From: UBA4636 sp045534575
GTDB lineage: Bacteria > Bacillota > Clostridia > Christensenellales > Borkfalkiaceae
Reading direction: 5' to 3'
DNA length: 64,000 nucleotides
NCBI GenBank assembly: GCA_045534575.1
Contig: JAZSJZ010000012.1
Coordinates: 8,158-72,157 of the forward strand
In this document: piece after piece, positions 51,841 to 59,398 of the stretch
How positions within the stretch are numbered: the stretch's first letter is position 1
Layout: each line of letters starts with the position of its first letter
Program-made: the position numbers and the translations under genes
Notes under the pieces: model-generated
Databases searched by the model: none
What the model saw: only the letters and a program-made list of their open reading frames with translations
What the model was told of the DNA's origin: nothing

Positions 51841-52539
51841 CTAGAATCCCCATTCTTCGTAAACGTAATAACAAATTGTTTTTTCATTATCGTTTAAACA
51901 AATATTTCTATCAATGAACTCTGTCTCTTCGTATGGATCTTGCGCAACGTAATAATAAACTACAATTTTCAACTCACCATTTTCAAGAACTTGTTCGTTC
52001 TCGCTAAACTCATCTAAAACCTTTTGCTTTTCAACCAAATAAGTTTCTTCATCAAAAGATAGCGTTAACACAACGTTTATTGTAGCATTAAACGAATCGT
52101 AAAGATAATAATATTCAGCGTTTTGAGTATTCTCAAACTCTTCTTTTTTAGGGAAGTGAGAAACATCATTTTTCATAGCGTCTTCATTATCTAAAACTAA
52201 ATAATTTTCAATTAAAGTCGTTTCGCTATAGCTAAAGCGTCCAAAAAATTCTACTGAAAAAAAATAATAATAACTAAAAAAACAAGTAACTATGGCTAAA
52301 ATAAAACAAATCGCCTGAGGTAAAAACTTCTTTTTAGTAAATCCATACCCAACGCTTATAGCAACCAGTGATGGTAAAAATAAAAGTAAACCAAGCAAAA
52401 TTATGCCTATTACTTCTTTAAATGGTTTAAACACAACAAACTTATGCATTGGGAAAATATAGATAATAAAAAAACGCATAAAAACTAAAACAAACGAAAC
52501 TAATAAAAATATTGAGAACTTTTTAACTGAGAATTTCAA
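51841..52539 (-). CDS. Membrane protein related to the lipoprotein at 59399, unknown
   Basis: 232 residues, TTG start with GGGGTGG upstream. Three membrane helices in the first ~110 residues are followed by a soluble domain with YYYLYDSFNATINVVLTLSFDEETYLVE. That segment aligns with the product at 59399 (EYLYDREYLG...YDEENFEIEL). Both lie in the Rhs-associated region behind repeated promoter cassettes, so an immunity or accessory role is possible (inference). Confidence 0.62.
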   Translation of the reverse strand: MKFSVKKFSIFLLVSFVLVFMRFFIIYIFPMHKFVVFKPFKEVIGIILLGLLLFLPSLVAISVGYGFTKKKFLPQAICFILAIVTCFFSYYYFFSVEFFGRFSYSETTLIENYLVLDNEDAMKNDVSHFPKKEEFENTQNAEYYYLYDSFNATINVVLTLSFDEETYLVEKQKVLDEFSENEQVLENGELKIVVYYYVAQDPYEETEFIDRNICLNDNEKTICYYVYEEWGF

Positions 52540-52574
52540 AAATCCACCCCGATTTTCTATAAGAACTTTCTTTA

Positions 52575-52648
52575 AGTATAAAGGCTAACAACACCTTTGT
52601 CAATATTTTTCTAAAACACAAAAAGTGTGCCTACCTTACGATAAACAC
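52575..52648 (-). promoter_or_regulatory. Terminator-promoter cassette R1
   Basis: Minus strand: a terminator hairpin (52625-52648, GTGTTTATCGTAAGGTAGGCACAC plus T) ends the upstream unit. TTGACA (52598-52603), 17 bp and TATACT (52575-52580) then start the 51841 gene. From the hairpin to TTGACAAAGGTGTT it is nearly identical to R2 and R3 at 62 kb. Confidence 0.72.
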
Positions 52649-52670
52649 GCTCTTTGCAAGTTTTTATTAA

Positions 52671-52776
52671 TTTTTAATATTTATTAAACATTTTTCTATA
52701 TCTTCAATGAAATATGCTTCTTCATATTCTTCAATTAAAATTTTCAAAAATGCAAAAAAAATTGTAATCGCTAATT
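52671..52776 (-). pseudogene. C-terminal gene fragment, unknown
   Basis: An open minus frame without a start reads ...FLKILIEEYEEAYFIEDIEKC... and ends at a TAA at 52671. The residue composition is protein-like, but an in-frame stop closes it upstream. It may be debris of a small immunity-type gene. Low certainty. Confidence 0.3.
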
Positions 52777-52802
52777 AAATAACCTTAACCTATTTTTTTA
52801 GG

Positions 52803-53219
52803 TTATTTCTTAGCTTCCGTCATTTTAGTTAGAGCGTATTTTTCCATTAAATATTTAATTTTCTTTGTCAAATCAATACTGTAATATTTGTTTGAATTAT
52901 GTATTTTTATTAAATACGAGCTAATTTTATATTTTTGAATAGAAATCCTTTCTATTTCTTCCCACAAAAAACTTATTAATTTTTTCCTAAACAAATAAAA
53001 AGTTATTCCTTTTTCATCAATTAAAACAGTTTGAAAAACCCAATAAAAACCAACTCCATAATATATTAAAAATGGACTTAATGATATTATTAATGCAATT
53101 ATAAATACATTTTGGGGTAATTCAAACAAAAAATATATTAGCATTATAATTGCCGTATATATTATAGAAAGAAGTAAAAACAATAAATTTTTACAACTAT
53201 TTTTCAACATTTTACCCAT
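52803..53219 (-). CDS. Small membrane protein with PH-like domain
   Basis: 138 residues. Two membrane helices (~10-33 and ~38-62) are followed by a ~65-residue domain (VLIDEKGITFYLFRKKLISFLWEEIERISI) in the pattern of bacterial PH domains. It is AT-rich. A TTGACA promoter of the repeated type lies upstream, so it belongs with the Rhs-associated accessory genes. Confidence 0.6.
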   Translation of the reverse strand: MGKMLKNSCKNLLFLLLSIIYTAIIMLIYFLFELPQNVFIIALIISLSPFLIYYGVGFYWVFQTVLIDEKGITFYLFRKKLISFLWEEIERISIQKYKISSYLIKIHNSNKYYSIDLTKKIKYLMEKYALTKMTEAKK

Positions 53220-53258
53220 ATTTCATTAATAACCTTTCGTTTATTATTATCTAAAACA

Positions 53259-53287
53259 AGTATAACTTTTTTTAAAAAGTTTGTCAA
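53259..53287 (-). promoter_or_regulatory. TTGACA repeat-type promoter of the 52803 gene
   Basis: TTGACA (53282-53287), 17 bp, TATACT (53259-53264). CTATTGACAAACTTTTTA is shared with copies at 59.25 and 60.22 kb. Confidence 0.72.
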
Positions 53288-53317
53288 TAGCGGTTTAGAA
53301 AAATTGATTTTGAAACA

Positions 53318-53348
53318 AAAAATCTGCCGATAACGGGGTTATAGGCAG
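53318..53348 (-). terminator. Terminator of rsmG-SLOG unit, dispersed-element copy 13
   Basis: Minus strand CTGCC-t-ATAAC-ccc-GTTAT-c-GGCAG (53324-53348) followed by T, 8 bp after the SLOG gene stop. Confidence 0.85.
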
Positions 53349-53355
53349 GTTTTTT

Positions 53356-53844
53356 CTATTTTAGATATTCTATTGTTAAGTTTTTTTCAACGGCGGTTTT
53401 TACTGTAAAATACGTGCCACCAAACGTTGAGTAAAGATAGGCTATTAAAATGGAAGAATTATCTAGCATAAAAACATTTCTTCTTCGCATGCACGCTTCG
53501 TCGTAAGCGGGCGAAACTAAAACAACGCTATCAGCCTCTTTTAGCATTTTTTGATATTCTTCCCTTTGGCTCTTTTTAAAATATTTATCTTGCTCGGGGC
53601 AAGGAACGCAAGCAATAATTTTTATGTTTTTATCTTTCTTTTCTTTCTTTATTTGCTTTAAAATTTTAAAGCAGAGCGTATCGAACCCAAGCGCCATACC
53701 AACGAGAAAAAATTCAAAGCCTTCATTTATTTTTTTTTCAATTTTTATTTTTAAATTATCAACGCTAAAATCTTTTTTAATTATTCTATGCCCGCTAAAC
53801 GCAACGGCTTTTTCTTTGTTAAAATTTTCTATTATAGCGGACAT
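53356..53844 (-). CDS. SLOG/YpsA (DUF1273)-like nucleotide-binding protein
   Basis: 162 residues. KAVAFSGHRIIKKDF at the N-terminus, FFLVGMALGFDTLCFKIL in the middle and VPCPEQDKYFKKSQREEYQKMLKEADSVVLVS are characteristic of the YpsA/SLOG Rossmann-like family. Members may bind nucleotides or ADP-ribose derivatives, and YpsA affects division in Bacillus. It overlaps rsmG by 13 bp and shares its transcript. Confidence 0.8.
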   Translation of the reverse strand: MSAIIENFNKEKAVAFSGHRIIKKDFSVDNLKIKIEKKINEGFEFFLVGMALGFDTLCFKILKQIKKEKKDKNIKIIACVPCPEQDKYFKKSQREEYQKMLKEADSVVLVSPAYDEACMRRRNVFMLDNSSILIAYLYSTFGGTYFTVKTAVEKNLTIEYLK

Positions 53845-54515
53845 TTTCTTTCTTTCCCTTGACCACGAGGATATTTATTCGGCGTTGATTTAACCTTTTT
53901 AACCATTATAACGGCTCTTTCGCCTTTATCTTTAGGAAGAGCGTAAGTTTCAACCGTTTCTATCTCTCCACCTAAAACGTTAAATGCGTTTTTAGCATTA
54001 TTAATTTCTTCTTCAAAACTTGAGCCTTTTAAACAAACGGCGTAGCCACCAACTTTAACTAACGGCAATAAATATTCTAATAAAATATTAAGTGGCGCAA
54101 CCGCGCGTGCGATAGAATAGTCAAATTTCTCTCTAAACTCTTCACTTTTTCCGGCGTCTTCAGCACGCATATTAAAAACTGAAAAATTTTGAAAGCCTAA
54201 TCTTTCTTTCACAAGGTTTAAAAAGTTGCATTTTTTATTAGTTGCTTCAATGAGCGTAAAGTTTAAGTCGCCTCTTTCAATCTTTAGTGGAACTGACGGA
54301 AACCCGCCACCCGAGCCAACTTCGATAATTTTAGCATTTTCTTTCAAAAATTTTTGGCAAAAAATACTATCGAAAAAATGCTTAATTAAAATATCTTCTT
54401 CGTCAAAAATGCTCGTAATATTAAACTTTTTTCCTTCTTCTAAAATTAGCGTTTTAAAAATTTCAAAAGATGAAAAATTGTTATTTAAAAATTCAAAATC
54501 TTCTAATTTTTTCAT
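53832..54515 (-). CDS. rsmG: 16S rRNA (guanine527-N7)-methyltransferase
   Basis: ATG 54515 is preferred to the track-length start 30 bp upstream, which would lie inside the promoter; 227 residues. VGSGGGFPSVPLKI is the SAM motif, followed by LIEATNKKCNFLN, AEDAGK and SIARAVAPLNILLEYLLPLV. RsmG is an origin-linked gene in Firmicutes. The -10 box ends only 6 bp before the ATG, and there is no ribosome site, so the mRNA is probably leaderless. Confidence 0.93.
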   Translation of the reverse strand: MKKLEDFEFLNNNFSSFEIFKTLILEEGKKFNITSIFDEEDILIKHFFDSIFCQKFLKENAKIIEVGSGGGFPSVPLKIERGDLNFTLIEATNKKCNFLNLVKERLGFQNFSVFNMRAEDAGKSEEFREKFDYSIARAVAPLNILLEYLLPLVKVGGYAVCLKGSSFEEEINNAKNAFNVLGGEIETVETYALPKDKGERAVIMVKKVKSTPNKYPRGQGKERKCPL

Positions 54516-54521
54516 ACGCAA

Positions 54522-54550
54522 ATTATAACACAATCTTATGAACAATTCAA
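54522..54550 (-). promoter_or_regulatory. rsmG promoter, leaderless arrangement
   Basis: TTGAAT (54545-54550), 17 bp, TATAAT (54522-54527), then 6 bp to ATG. A DnaA-box-like TTATCAACA (54555-54563) lies just upstream. Confidence 0.7.
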
Positions 54551-54915
54551 TAAATTATCAACATAAAGTTTTCCACGTTATGGAAAAATATATTGACAAC
54601 TTATTTTTTTAAAAACTTTTCTTAAAAACTTTTATTTTTTATTGATTTTTTACCGCTTTTTATTTATAATAATATCAGTTATTATATAATATCATTAACG
54701 GCAAATTTTGAGCGTTGATAACTTTTGAGTTATAAACTATTTGTTAATGGTGTTATCAACGGGTTATCCTTGTTGTTTTTTAAAGTTAAAAGTCATAAAA
54801 AATTCCATTTTATGGGCAAAAATTTATGCCTTAAAAAACTATCCACAAATTAACGGTAGCCTACTACTATTACTACTAAAAAAAATAAAAATATATTCTA
54901 TCATTGAGAGGGCGT
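54541..54915 (+). other. Replication origin oriC with DnaA boxes and DnaA-trios
   Basis: DnaA-box-like 9-mers: TTATCAACA (54555-54563, +), TTATCAACG (54753-54761, +) and its inverse (54713-54721, -), and CTATCCACA (54839-54847, +). After the last box come the GC-richer acggtagc and then six perfect DnaA-trios cta cta cta tta cta cta (54861-54878), followed by an A-rich tract. This is the basal unwinding system order described for Bacillus. Next to dnaN and at a divergence of gene directions, it is the initiation site. Confidence 0.88.
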
Positions 54916-56019
54916 ATGAAAACCATAGTTAAAGGCGAAGATTTAGCAAATGCTATTCAAAAAGTTGTTAAAGCGGTTAGCACTAAAACTACAAATCCTT
55001 TGCTTGAAGGCATAAAGATTTTATGCAAGGGTGATAATTTAACTTTAACGGCTACCGATATGGAAATTGCCATTGAAAAAACTATCAAAGCAGAAACCTA
55101 TATGGAAGGTGAAGCCGTAATTCCGGGAAGACTTTTCGCTGAGTTTACTAAAAAACTTGAGGCTGAAGACGATATTGAACTTGATATTACTGACGATAAC
55201 AAACTTAAAATTTCTTATTCGGGTTCTGAAGGTTTAATTTCAGCGCTTCCTAGCGACGAATACCCTCAAATTAAGAAAAATTTAAGCCAAAATGCGTTTG
55301 TTATTAAGCAAAAAGATTTTAAAGATATCATAAACAAAACTTCTTTTGCTTGCTCTCAAGACGATTCTAGACCTATTTTAAAAGGTTGCCTTTTAGAAGT
55401 TGAAGGTGATACTTTAACTTGCGTTGCGCTTGATGGGTTCCGCCTTGCCGTTTGCAAAAAGCCTATTAACGAGTGCACCGGCGATATTAAAGCCATCGTT
55501 CCATCGCGCGCTTTAGTTGAAATTACAAGGCTCATCGAAAAAGAAGAAGAAAACGTTACAGTTATTATTCAAGATAATTCTTTAATGCTTGAAGTTGATA
55601 ACACTATTTTCACAACGAGATTGTTAGAAGGTGAATATATAGATTACAAAAAGATTGTTCCTTCAAAATATTTAACGGTATTTAGAGTTAATAAAAATAA
55701 TCTTTTCAATTCTATTGAAAGAGCGTCAATCGTAGCCAAGGTTATGAAAAACATTATTAAACTAGATATTAGAGAAAATTATTTAGACGTATCTTCAACG
55801 AGTGATATGGGTAACGTTAAAGAAAACGTTATAATAAACCTTGAAGGAAACGACTTAACTATTGCGTTCAATTCTAAATATATGATTGATTGTTTAAGAG
55901 TTATCGAAGATGAATTCGTAAGTTTTAACTTAAACACTTCAATCGCCCCTTGCGTTATTAAACCTTATAATAGCGACGAATATTTATATCTTATTTTACC
56001 TGTTAGAATTAGCGGTTAA
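54916..56019 (+). CDS. dnaN: DNA polymerase III beta subunit (sliding clamp)
   Basis: ATG 54916 with GAGAGG upstream (the TTG 12 bp earlier is rejected); 367 residues. MKTIVKGEDLANAIQKVVKAVSTKTTNPLLEGI, DSRPILKGCLLEV, LDGFRLAVCKK and the C-terminal YLILPVRISG are typical. It is the first gene right of oriC. dnaA, normally just upstream, is missing from this spot. Confidence 0.97.
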   Translation: MKTIVKGEDLANAIQKVVKAVSTKTTNPLLEGIKILCKGDNLTLTATDMEIAIEKTIKAETYMEGEAVIPGRLFAEFTKKLEAEDDIELDITDDNKLKISYSGSEGLISALPSDEYPQIKKNLSQNAFVIKQKDFKDIINKTSFACSQDDSRPILKGCLLEVEGDTLTCVALDGFRLAVCKKPINECTGDIKAIVPSRALVEITRLIEKEEENVTVIIQDNSLMLEVDNTIFTTRLLEGEYIDYKKIVPSKYLTVFRVNKNNLFNSIERASIVAKVMKNIIKLDIRENYLDVSSTSDMGNVKENVIINLEGNDLTIAFNSKYMIDCLRVIEDEFVSFNLNTSIAPCVIKPYNSDEYLYLILPVRISG

Positions 56020-56063
56020 AAGTAGTATAATTTATTTATTATAAATAAAACAGTTAAATTTGG

Positions 56064-56092
56064 TTGACAAAACTTAAAAAACAAAGTAAAAT
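56064..56092 (+). promoter_or_regulatory. rpmH operon promoter
   Basis: TTGACA, 17 bp, TAAAAT, 52 bp before rpmH. Confidence 0.78.
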
Positions 56093-56144
56093 CAACCTTG
56101 CTTTATAAAAATAAAATTAGGCACAACGCCTTTGGAGAACAATT

Positions 56145-56279
56145 ATGAAAAGAACTTATCAACCTAAAAAAAGACAAAGAAGCAAAGTTCACGGCTTTAG
56201 AAAGAGAATGGCAACAAAGAACGGAAGAAACGTTTTAAAGAGAAGAAGAGCAAAAGGTCGTCATAAACTTTCTGCTTAA
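56145..56279 (+). CDS. rpmH: Ribosomal protein bL34
   Basis: 44 residues with TTGGAG upstream. MKRTYQPKKRQRSKVHGFRK, RMATKNGRNVLKRRRAKGR and the terminal KLSA are the complete bL34 sequence. It heads rpmH-rnpA-yidD-yidC-jag, the conserved origin-side operon. Confidence 0.98.
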   Translation: MKRTYQPKKRQRSKVHGFRKRMATKNGRNVLKRRRAKGRHKLSA

Positions 56280-56328
56280 TTTAGCGTAAATTCTATTTTT
56301 TTAAGTTTTAACTTAAAGTTTAAGTTTA

Positions 56329-56694
56329 GTGGAAAACAGATTAAAAAGACAGCATGATTTCGACCTTGTTTTTAATAAAGGAAAACGCGCTTATACTAGT
56401 TGCCTTTCTATGTTTTATTTTAAAGTTAGAAAAGGCCAAACAAAGTTAGGTATTTCAATTAGTAAAAAACACGGCAATGCGGTTGTTAGAAACAGAATTA
56501 AAAGATTATTAAGGGCAGTTTATATTCCTATTATTCCAAAAATTAAAGAAAGTTATCTTATTGTTTTTCTGCCAAGAGTTAAAGAAAATAACGATTATTC
56601 GTTTAGCGAGTTTTCTAAAGCGGTCGAATATCTATTAAAAAAAGAAAATCTTATTATAGAAAATGATGAAAAAGTTGTTAGTTTGGATGATTAA
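56329..56694 (+). CDS. rnpA: Ribonuclease P protein component
   Basis: 121 residues, GTG start. RLKRQHDFDLVFNKGKR and the RNR motif AVVRNRIKRLLRAVY are diagnostic. It binds RNase P RNA for tRNA 5' processing. The ribosome site is weak, and coupling to rpmH (50 bp) is likely. It overlaps yidD by 32 bp. Confidence 0.95.
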   Translation: MENRLKRQHDFDLVFNKGKRAYTSCLSMFYFKVRKGQTKLGISISKKHGNAVVRNRIKRLLRAVYIPIIPKIKESYLIVFLPRVKENNDYSFSEFSKAVEYLLKKENLIIENDEKVVSLDD

Positions 56695-56905
56695 GGGTTA
56701 TAAAAAGTTTATATCGCCTGCATTTCCTAATCGCTGTGTTTACACGCCTTCTTGCTCGTCATACGCGCTTGAAGCGCTTTCTAAACATTCGTTTATTTAC
56801 GCCTCACTGCTAATTATTAAAAGGTTAATTAAGTGTAACCCTTTATCTAGCGGTGGTTTTGACCCCGTTCCCGATAAAAAGAGCGTGGTTAAATGGCTTT
56901 TATAA
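56663..56905 (+). CDS. yidD: Membrane protein insertion efficiency factor YidD
   Basis: 80 residues. YKKFISPAFPNRCVYTPSCSSYALEAL and KCNPLSSGGFDPVP are the family signatures, with the conserved Cys. Two adjacent ATG codons (56663, 56666) are equally possible. It assists YidC, whose gene follows. Confidence 0.94.
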   Translation: MMKKLLVWMIKGYKKFISPAFPNRCVYTPSCSSYALEALSKHSFIYASLLIIKRLIKCNPLSSGGFDPVPDKKSVVKWLL

Positions 56906-56990
56906 TAAATTAAATTTTTGGTTTTCTATTCTTTTTTTGCGGTCTTTTTATGACCGCTTTTATTCTTTTTTAAAATCATAAGGGGAAATT

Positions 56991-58391
56991 ATGACCACTC
57001 TATTAACGACTAGTATCCAAATTTTTGAAGGATTTGGTATGCCTTTTGAACTTAATTGGCTTGCAAAAGTTATTCAGTTTATCATCGAAGGCTTTGGTAA
57101 TCTTGGGCTTGGTATTATCATTTTCACGCTTGCGTTAAAACTTTTAACGTTGCCTCTTGATATTTATTCGAGGGTTTCTACCAAGAAAAACTCGCTTAAA
57201 ATGAAGAAAATGAAGCCAGAACTTGAAAAACTTCAACGTCAATACGCAAACAATCAAGCGCTTTACGCGCAAAAAATGCAAGCAATTTATAAAAAGAACG
57301 GCTATTCTATGATGTCTTCTTGCTTGCCTATGCTAGTTACCATTGTTTTATTTATCGTTGTTATAACTCAGTTTAACAATTACTCGCATTACACTTCTTT
57401 ATCGCTTATGAACGGAATGAGCGAAAGTTACACTAACGCTATCGTTCAATATGACGATACAATCGTCGTTAAAGAAAAAGACGAAAACGGAAAAGTTATA
57501 AGTTGTTATCTTGACGAAATTAACGCCTTTTCTAACGATTATTTTAAGGTTTTAAAAGATAATGGTGTTTCTCAAACGCCATCAGCGGAAAACCAAAAAG
57601 TTGGCGTTTATTCGATAGATAGCGTTGATAACTTAGGTAAAATTGTTTCTTCTCTTTCTAACAACGGGTTTAACCTCGTTAAGATTGGCGATAATGAAGA
57701 CTTAATTTATAACGCTGAAACTAACACCTATTCTTGCAACCTTTCAAAATATGCCGATGGCGTTACCGAAGAGCAAGTAAAAAACGACCTTTTGAATAAA
57801 GTCGTAACCTATATGCTTGATAATTTTGCGGAAGAAACAGTTTTAAACGACGCAAGAGATGCTTCTAAGAAATATTACGAAGAGAATAAAAACAGTTTCT
57901 TATGGGTTAAAAACCTTTGGATGCCTGACCTTCCTTGGAAACACCCTATTCCTGAAAACTTCTCAGATTATGAGTTTTATGCAAAATTAGAACTTGTTTC
58001 AGCGGAAAGCGCGCAAGAGCAGTTCGAAGAAATTACCGCTAATTTAACCGAAGAGAAGCAAGCGCCTAACGGATATCTCATTTTGGTTATTTTATCTATC
58101 GGCATAATGCTTTTATCGCAAATTATCGCTATGAACAGCCAAAAGGAAATGAACGAACTTTCCACCGTTGACGGCAGAGCCAACCAAAGTTCAAAAATGA
58201 TGATGTGGATGATGCCTATTATGTTTGGTGTGTTCGCGTTTATTTATAACTCTTCGTTCTCAATCTATATGATAGTAAGTTCGCTTTTATCTACCACTTC
58301 AACCTTGATAATTAACTTCTTCGTGGAGAAAAAGTTTAACAAGGAAGTTGAGGCTGAAATCGCCTCTAGAGATAAGCGTTTTAGAAAATAA
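56991..58391 (+). CDS. yidC: Membrane insertase YidC/Oxa1 family with long internal insertion
   Basis: 466 residues with AAGGGG upstream. The core has GLGIIIFTLALKLLTLPLDIYS with the pore Lys/Arg region, the coiled cytoplasmic loop KKMKPELEKLQRQYANN, and SSCLPMLVTIVLFIVVITQF. The C-terminal helices have MMPIMFGVFAFIYNSSFSIYMIVSS. Between the second and third core helices lies a ~215-residue hydrophilic segment (~135-350) much longer than in Bacillus YidC. There is no lipobox. Confidence 0.93.
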   Translation: MTTLLTTSIQIFEGFGMPFELNWLAKVIQFIIEGFGNLGLGIIIFTLALKLLTLPLDIYSRVSTKKNSLKMKKMKPELEKLQRQYANNQALYAQKMQAIYKKNGYSMMSSCLPMLVTIVLFIVVITQFNNYSHYTSLSLMNGMSESYTNAIVQYDDTIVVKEKDENGKVISCYLDEINAFSNDYFKVLKDNGVSQTPSAENQKVGVYSIDSVDNLGKIVSSLSNNGFNLVKIGDNEDLIYNAETNTYSCNLSKYADGVTEEQVKNDLLNKVVTYMLDNFAEETVLNDARDASKKYYEENKNSFLWVKNLWMPDLPWKHPIPENFSDYEFYAKLELVSAESAQEQFEEITANLTEEKQAPNGYLILVILSIGIMLLSQIIAMNSQKEMNELSTVDGRANQSSKMMMWMMPIMFGVFAFIYNSSFSIYMIVSSLLSTTSTLIINFFVEKKFNKEVEAEIASRDKRFRK

Positions 58392-58402
58392 AGGAGATTT
58401 TT

Positions 58403-59200
58403 ATGAATAATGAATTTACAGCAAAGACCGTTGAAGACGCTATAAACCTTGGTTTAAAAACCTTAGGCATTAGCCTTGAATCGGCTGACGTTACCGTTAT
58501 TGAAGAAGGCTCTAAGGGCTTTTTGGGTATGGGCGCAAAACCCGCTAGAGTTTTAGTTTCAAAGAAAAAAACCGAGGCTGATAAAGTAGTAGAATTTTTA
58601 GACGGGCTTTTTGAACTTATTAAAGTGCCAACCACTATCGAGGTTACAACCGGTAAAGAAGACAAAATTGTTTTCAACCTAACCACTATCGATTCTTCAA
58701 GTTTAATTGGCTATCGCGGTGAGATTTTAGATTCTATTCAAACCCTTGCTTCCGCTGTTTATAACACCGAAAGGGAAGAATATTCTCGCATCGTTGTTGA
58801 TTGCGAAAACTACCGCGAAAAAAGAGAACAAACGCTAATTTCTCTCGCTCAAAAACTTGCTAACAAAGCAATTAAGCAAAAGAGAAAGTTAACCTTAGAA
58901 CCAATGAATCCGTTCGAAAGAAGAATTATTCACTCGGCGCTTGCTGATTTTGAAGGCGTTAAAACGGTTTCGGAAGGTAAAGAGCCTAATAGATATATTG
59001 CTATCGTTCCCGATAATTACGACGAGAACGCGCATAGAAGAAGAGATTTCAAAAAAGGTGGCAAAGGCTTCGAAAAGAAATCTTTTAATAAAAAAGAACG
59101 TTCTTCAAGTTCAAATGAAACTCAAGCCCCAAAGAAAAAACTCGGCTTTGGTGGCGGTGTGTTCCTTGGCAACAGTTTAAAAGATAATAATAACGACTAA
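58403..59200 (+). CDS. jag: RNA-binding protein KhpB (Jag)
   Basis: 265 residues. Jag-N domain (~1-52, TVEDAINLGLKTLGI and GSKGFLGMGAKPARVLV), a KH domain (~80-150, with SLIGYRGEILDSIQTLA) and an R3H domain (~150-210, PFERRIIHSALADF). A basic, Ser/Asn-rich tail follows. It acts with KhpA in RNA binding and cell-wall control. AAGGAG; last gene of the operon. Confidence 0.94.
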   Translation: MNNEFTAKTVEDAINLGLKTLGISLESADVTVIEEGSKGFLGMGAKPARVLVSKKKTEADKVVEFLDGLFELIKVPTTIEVTTGKEDKIVFNLTTIDSSSLIGYRGEILDSIQTLASAVYNTEREEYSRIVVDCENYREKREQTLISLAQKLANKAIKQKRKLTLEPMNPFERRIIHSALADFEGVKTVSEGKEPNRYIAIVPDNYDENAHRRRDFKKGGKGFEKKSFNKKERSSSSNETQAPKKKLGFGGGVFLGNSLKDNNND

Positions 59201-59210
59201 TAGAAAGCAA

Positions 59211-59238
59211 AAAGAACTCGATTTTTCGAGTTCTTTTT
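59211..59238 (+). terminator. Terminator of rpmH-jag operon
   Basis: AAAGAACTCGA-tttt-TCGAGTTCTTT plus T. Confidence 0.86.
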
Positions 59239-59245
59239 CTTTATG

Positions 59246-59281
59246 TTTTTCTAAAAAGTTTGTCAATAGGGCGTTTAACGC
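59246..59281 (-). repeat. TTGACA repeat block, orphan copy
   Basis: ctaaaaagtttgtcaatagg (and on to 59281) is identical over 31 nt to 60220-60250. On the minus strand TTGACA is followed at 17 bp only by TAAAGA and by the convergent jag end, so it is probably a decayed promoter. Confidence 0.6.
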
Positions 59282-59398
59282 TTAATTTTAACAAAAATTT
59301 TAGGTGGACGATTTCTCGCCCACCTTGTTATATAGGTTATTAAAAATTGTTAATTTATAAAACAGTTTTAACAAAAATGCTAAAATCTCAATACACTA

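Noticed and set aside
54546..54912. Possible dnaA upstream of dnaN
   Set aside because: The region is 370 bp of AT-rich non-coding DNA with origin elements; no frame encodes a DnaA domain, and no other gene in the window is dnaA.
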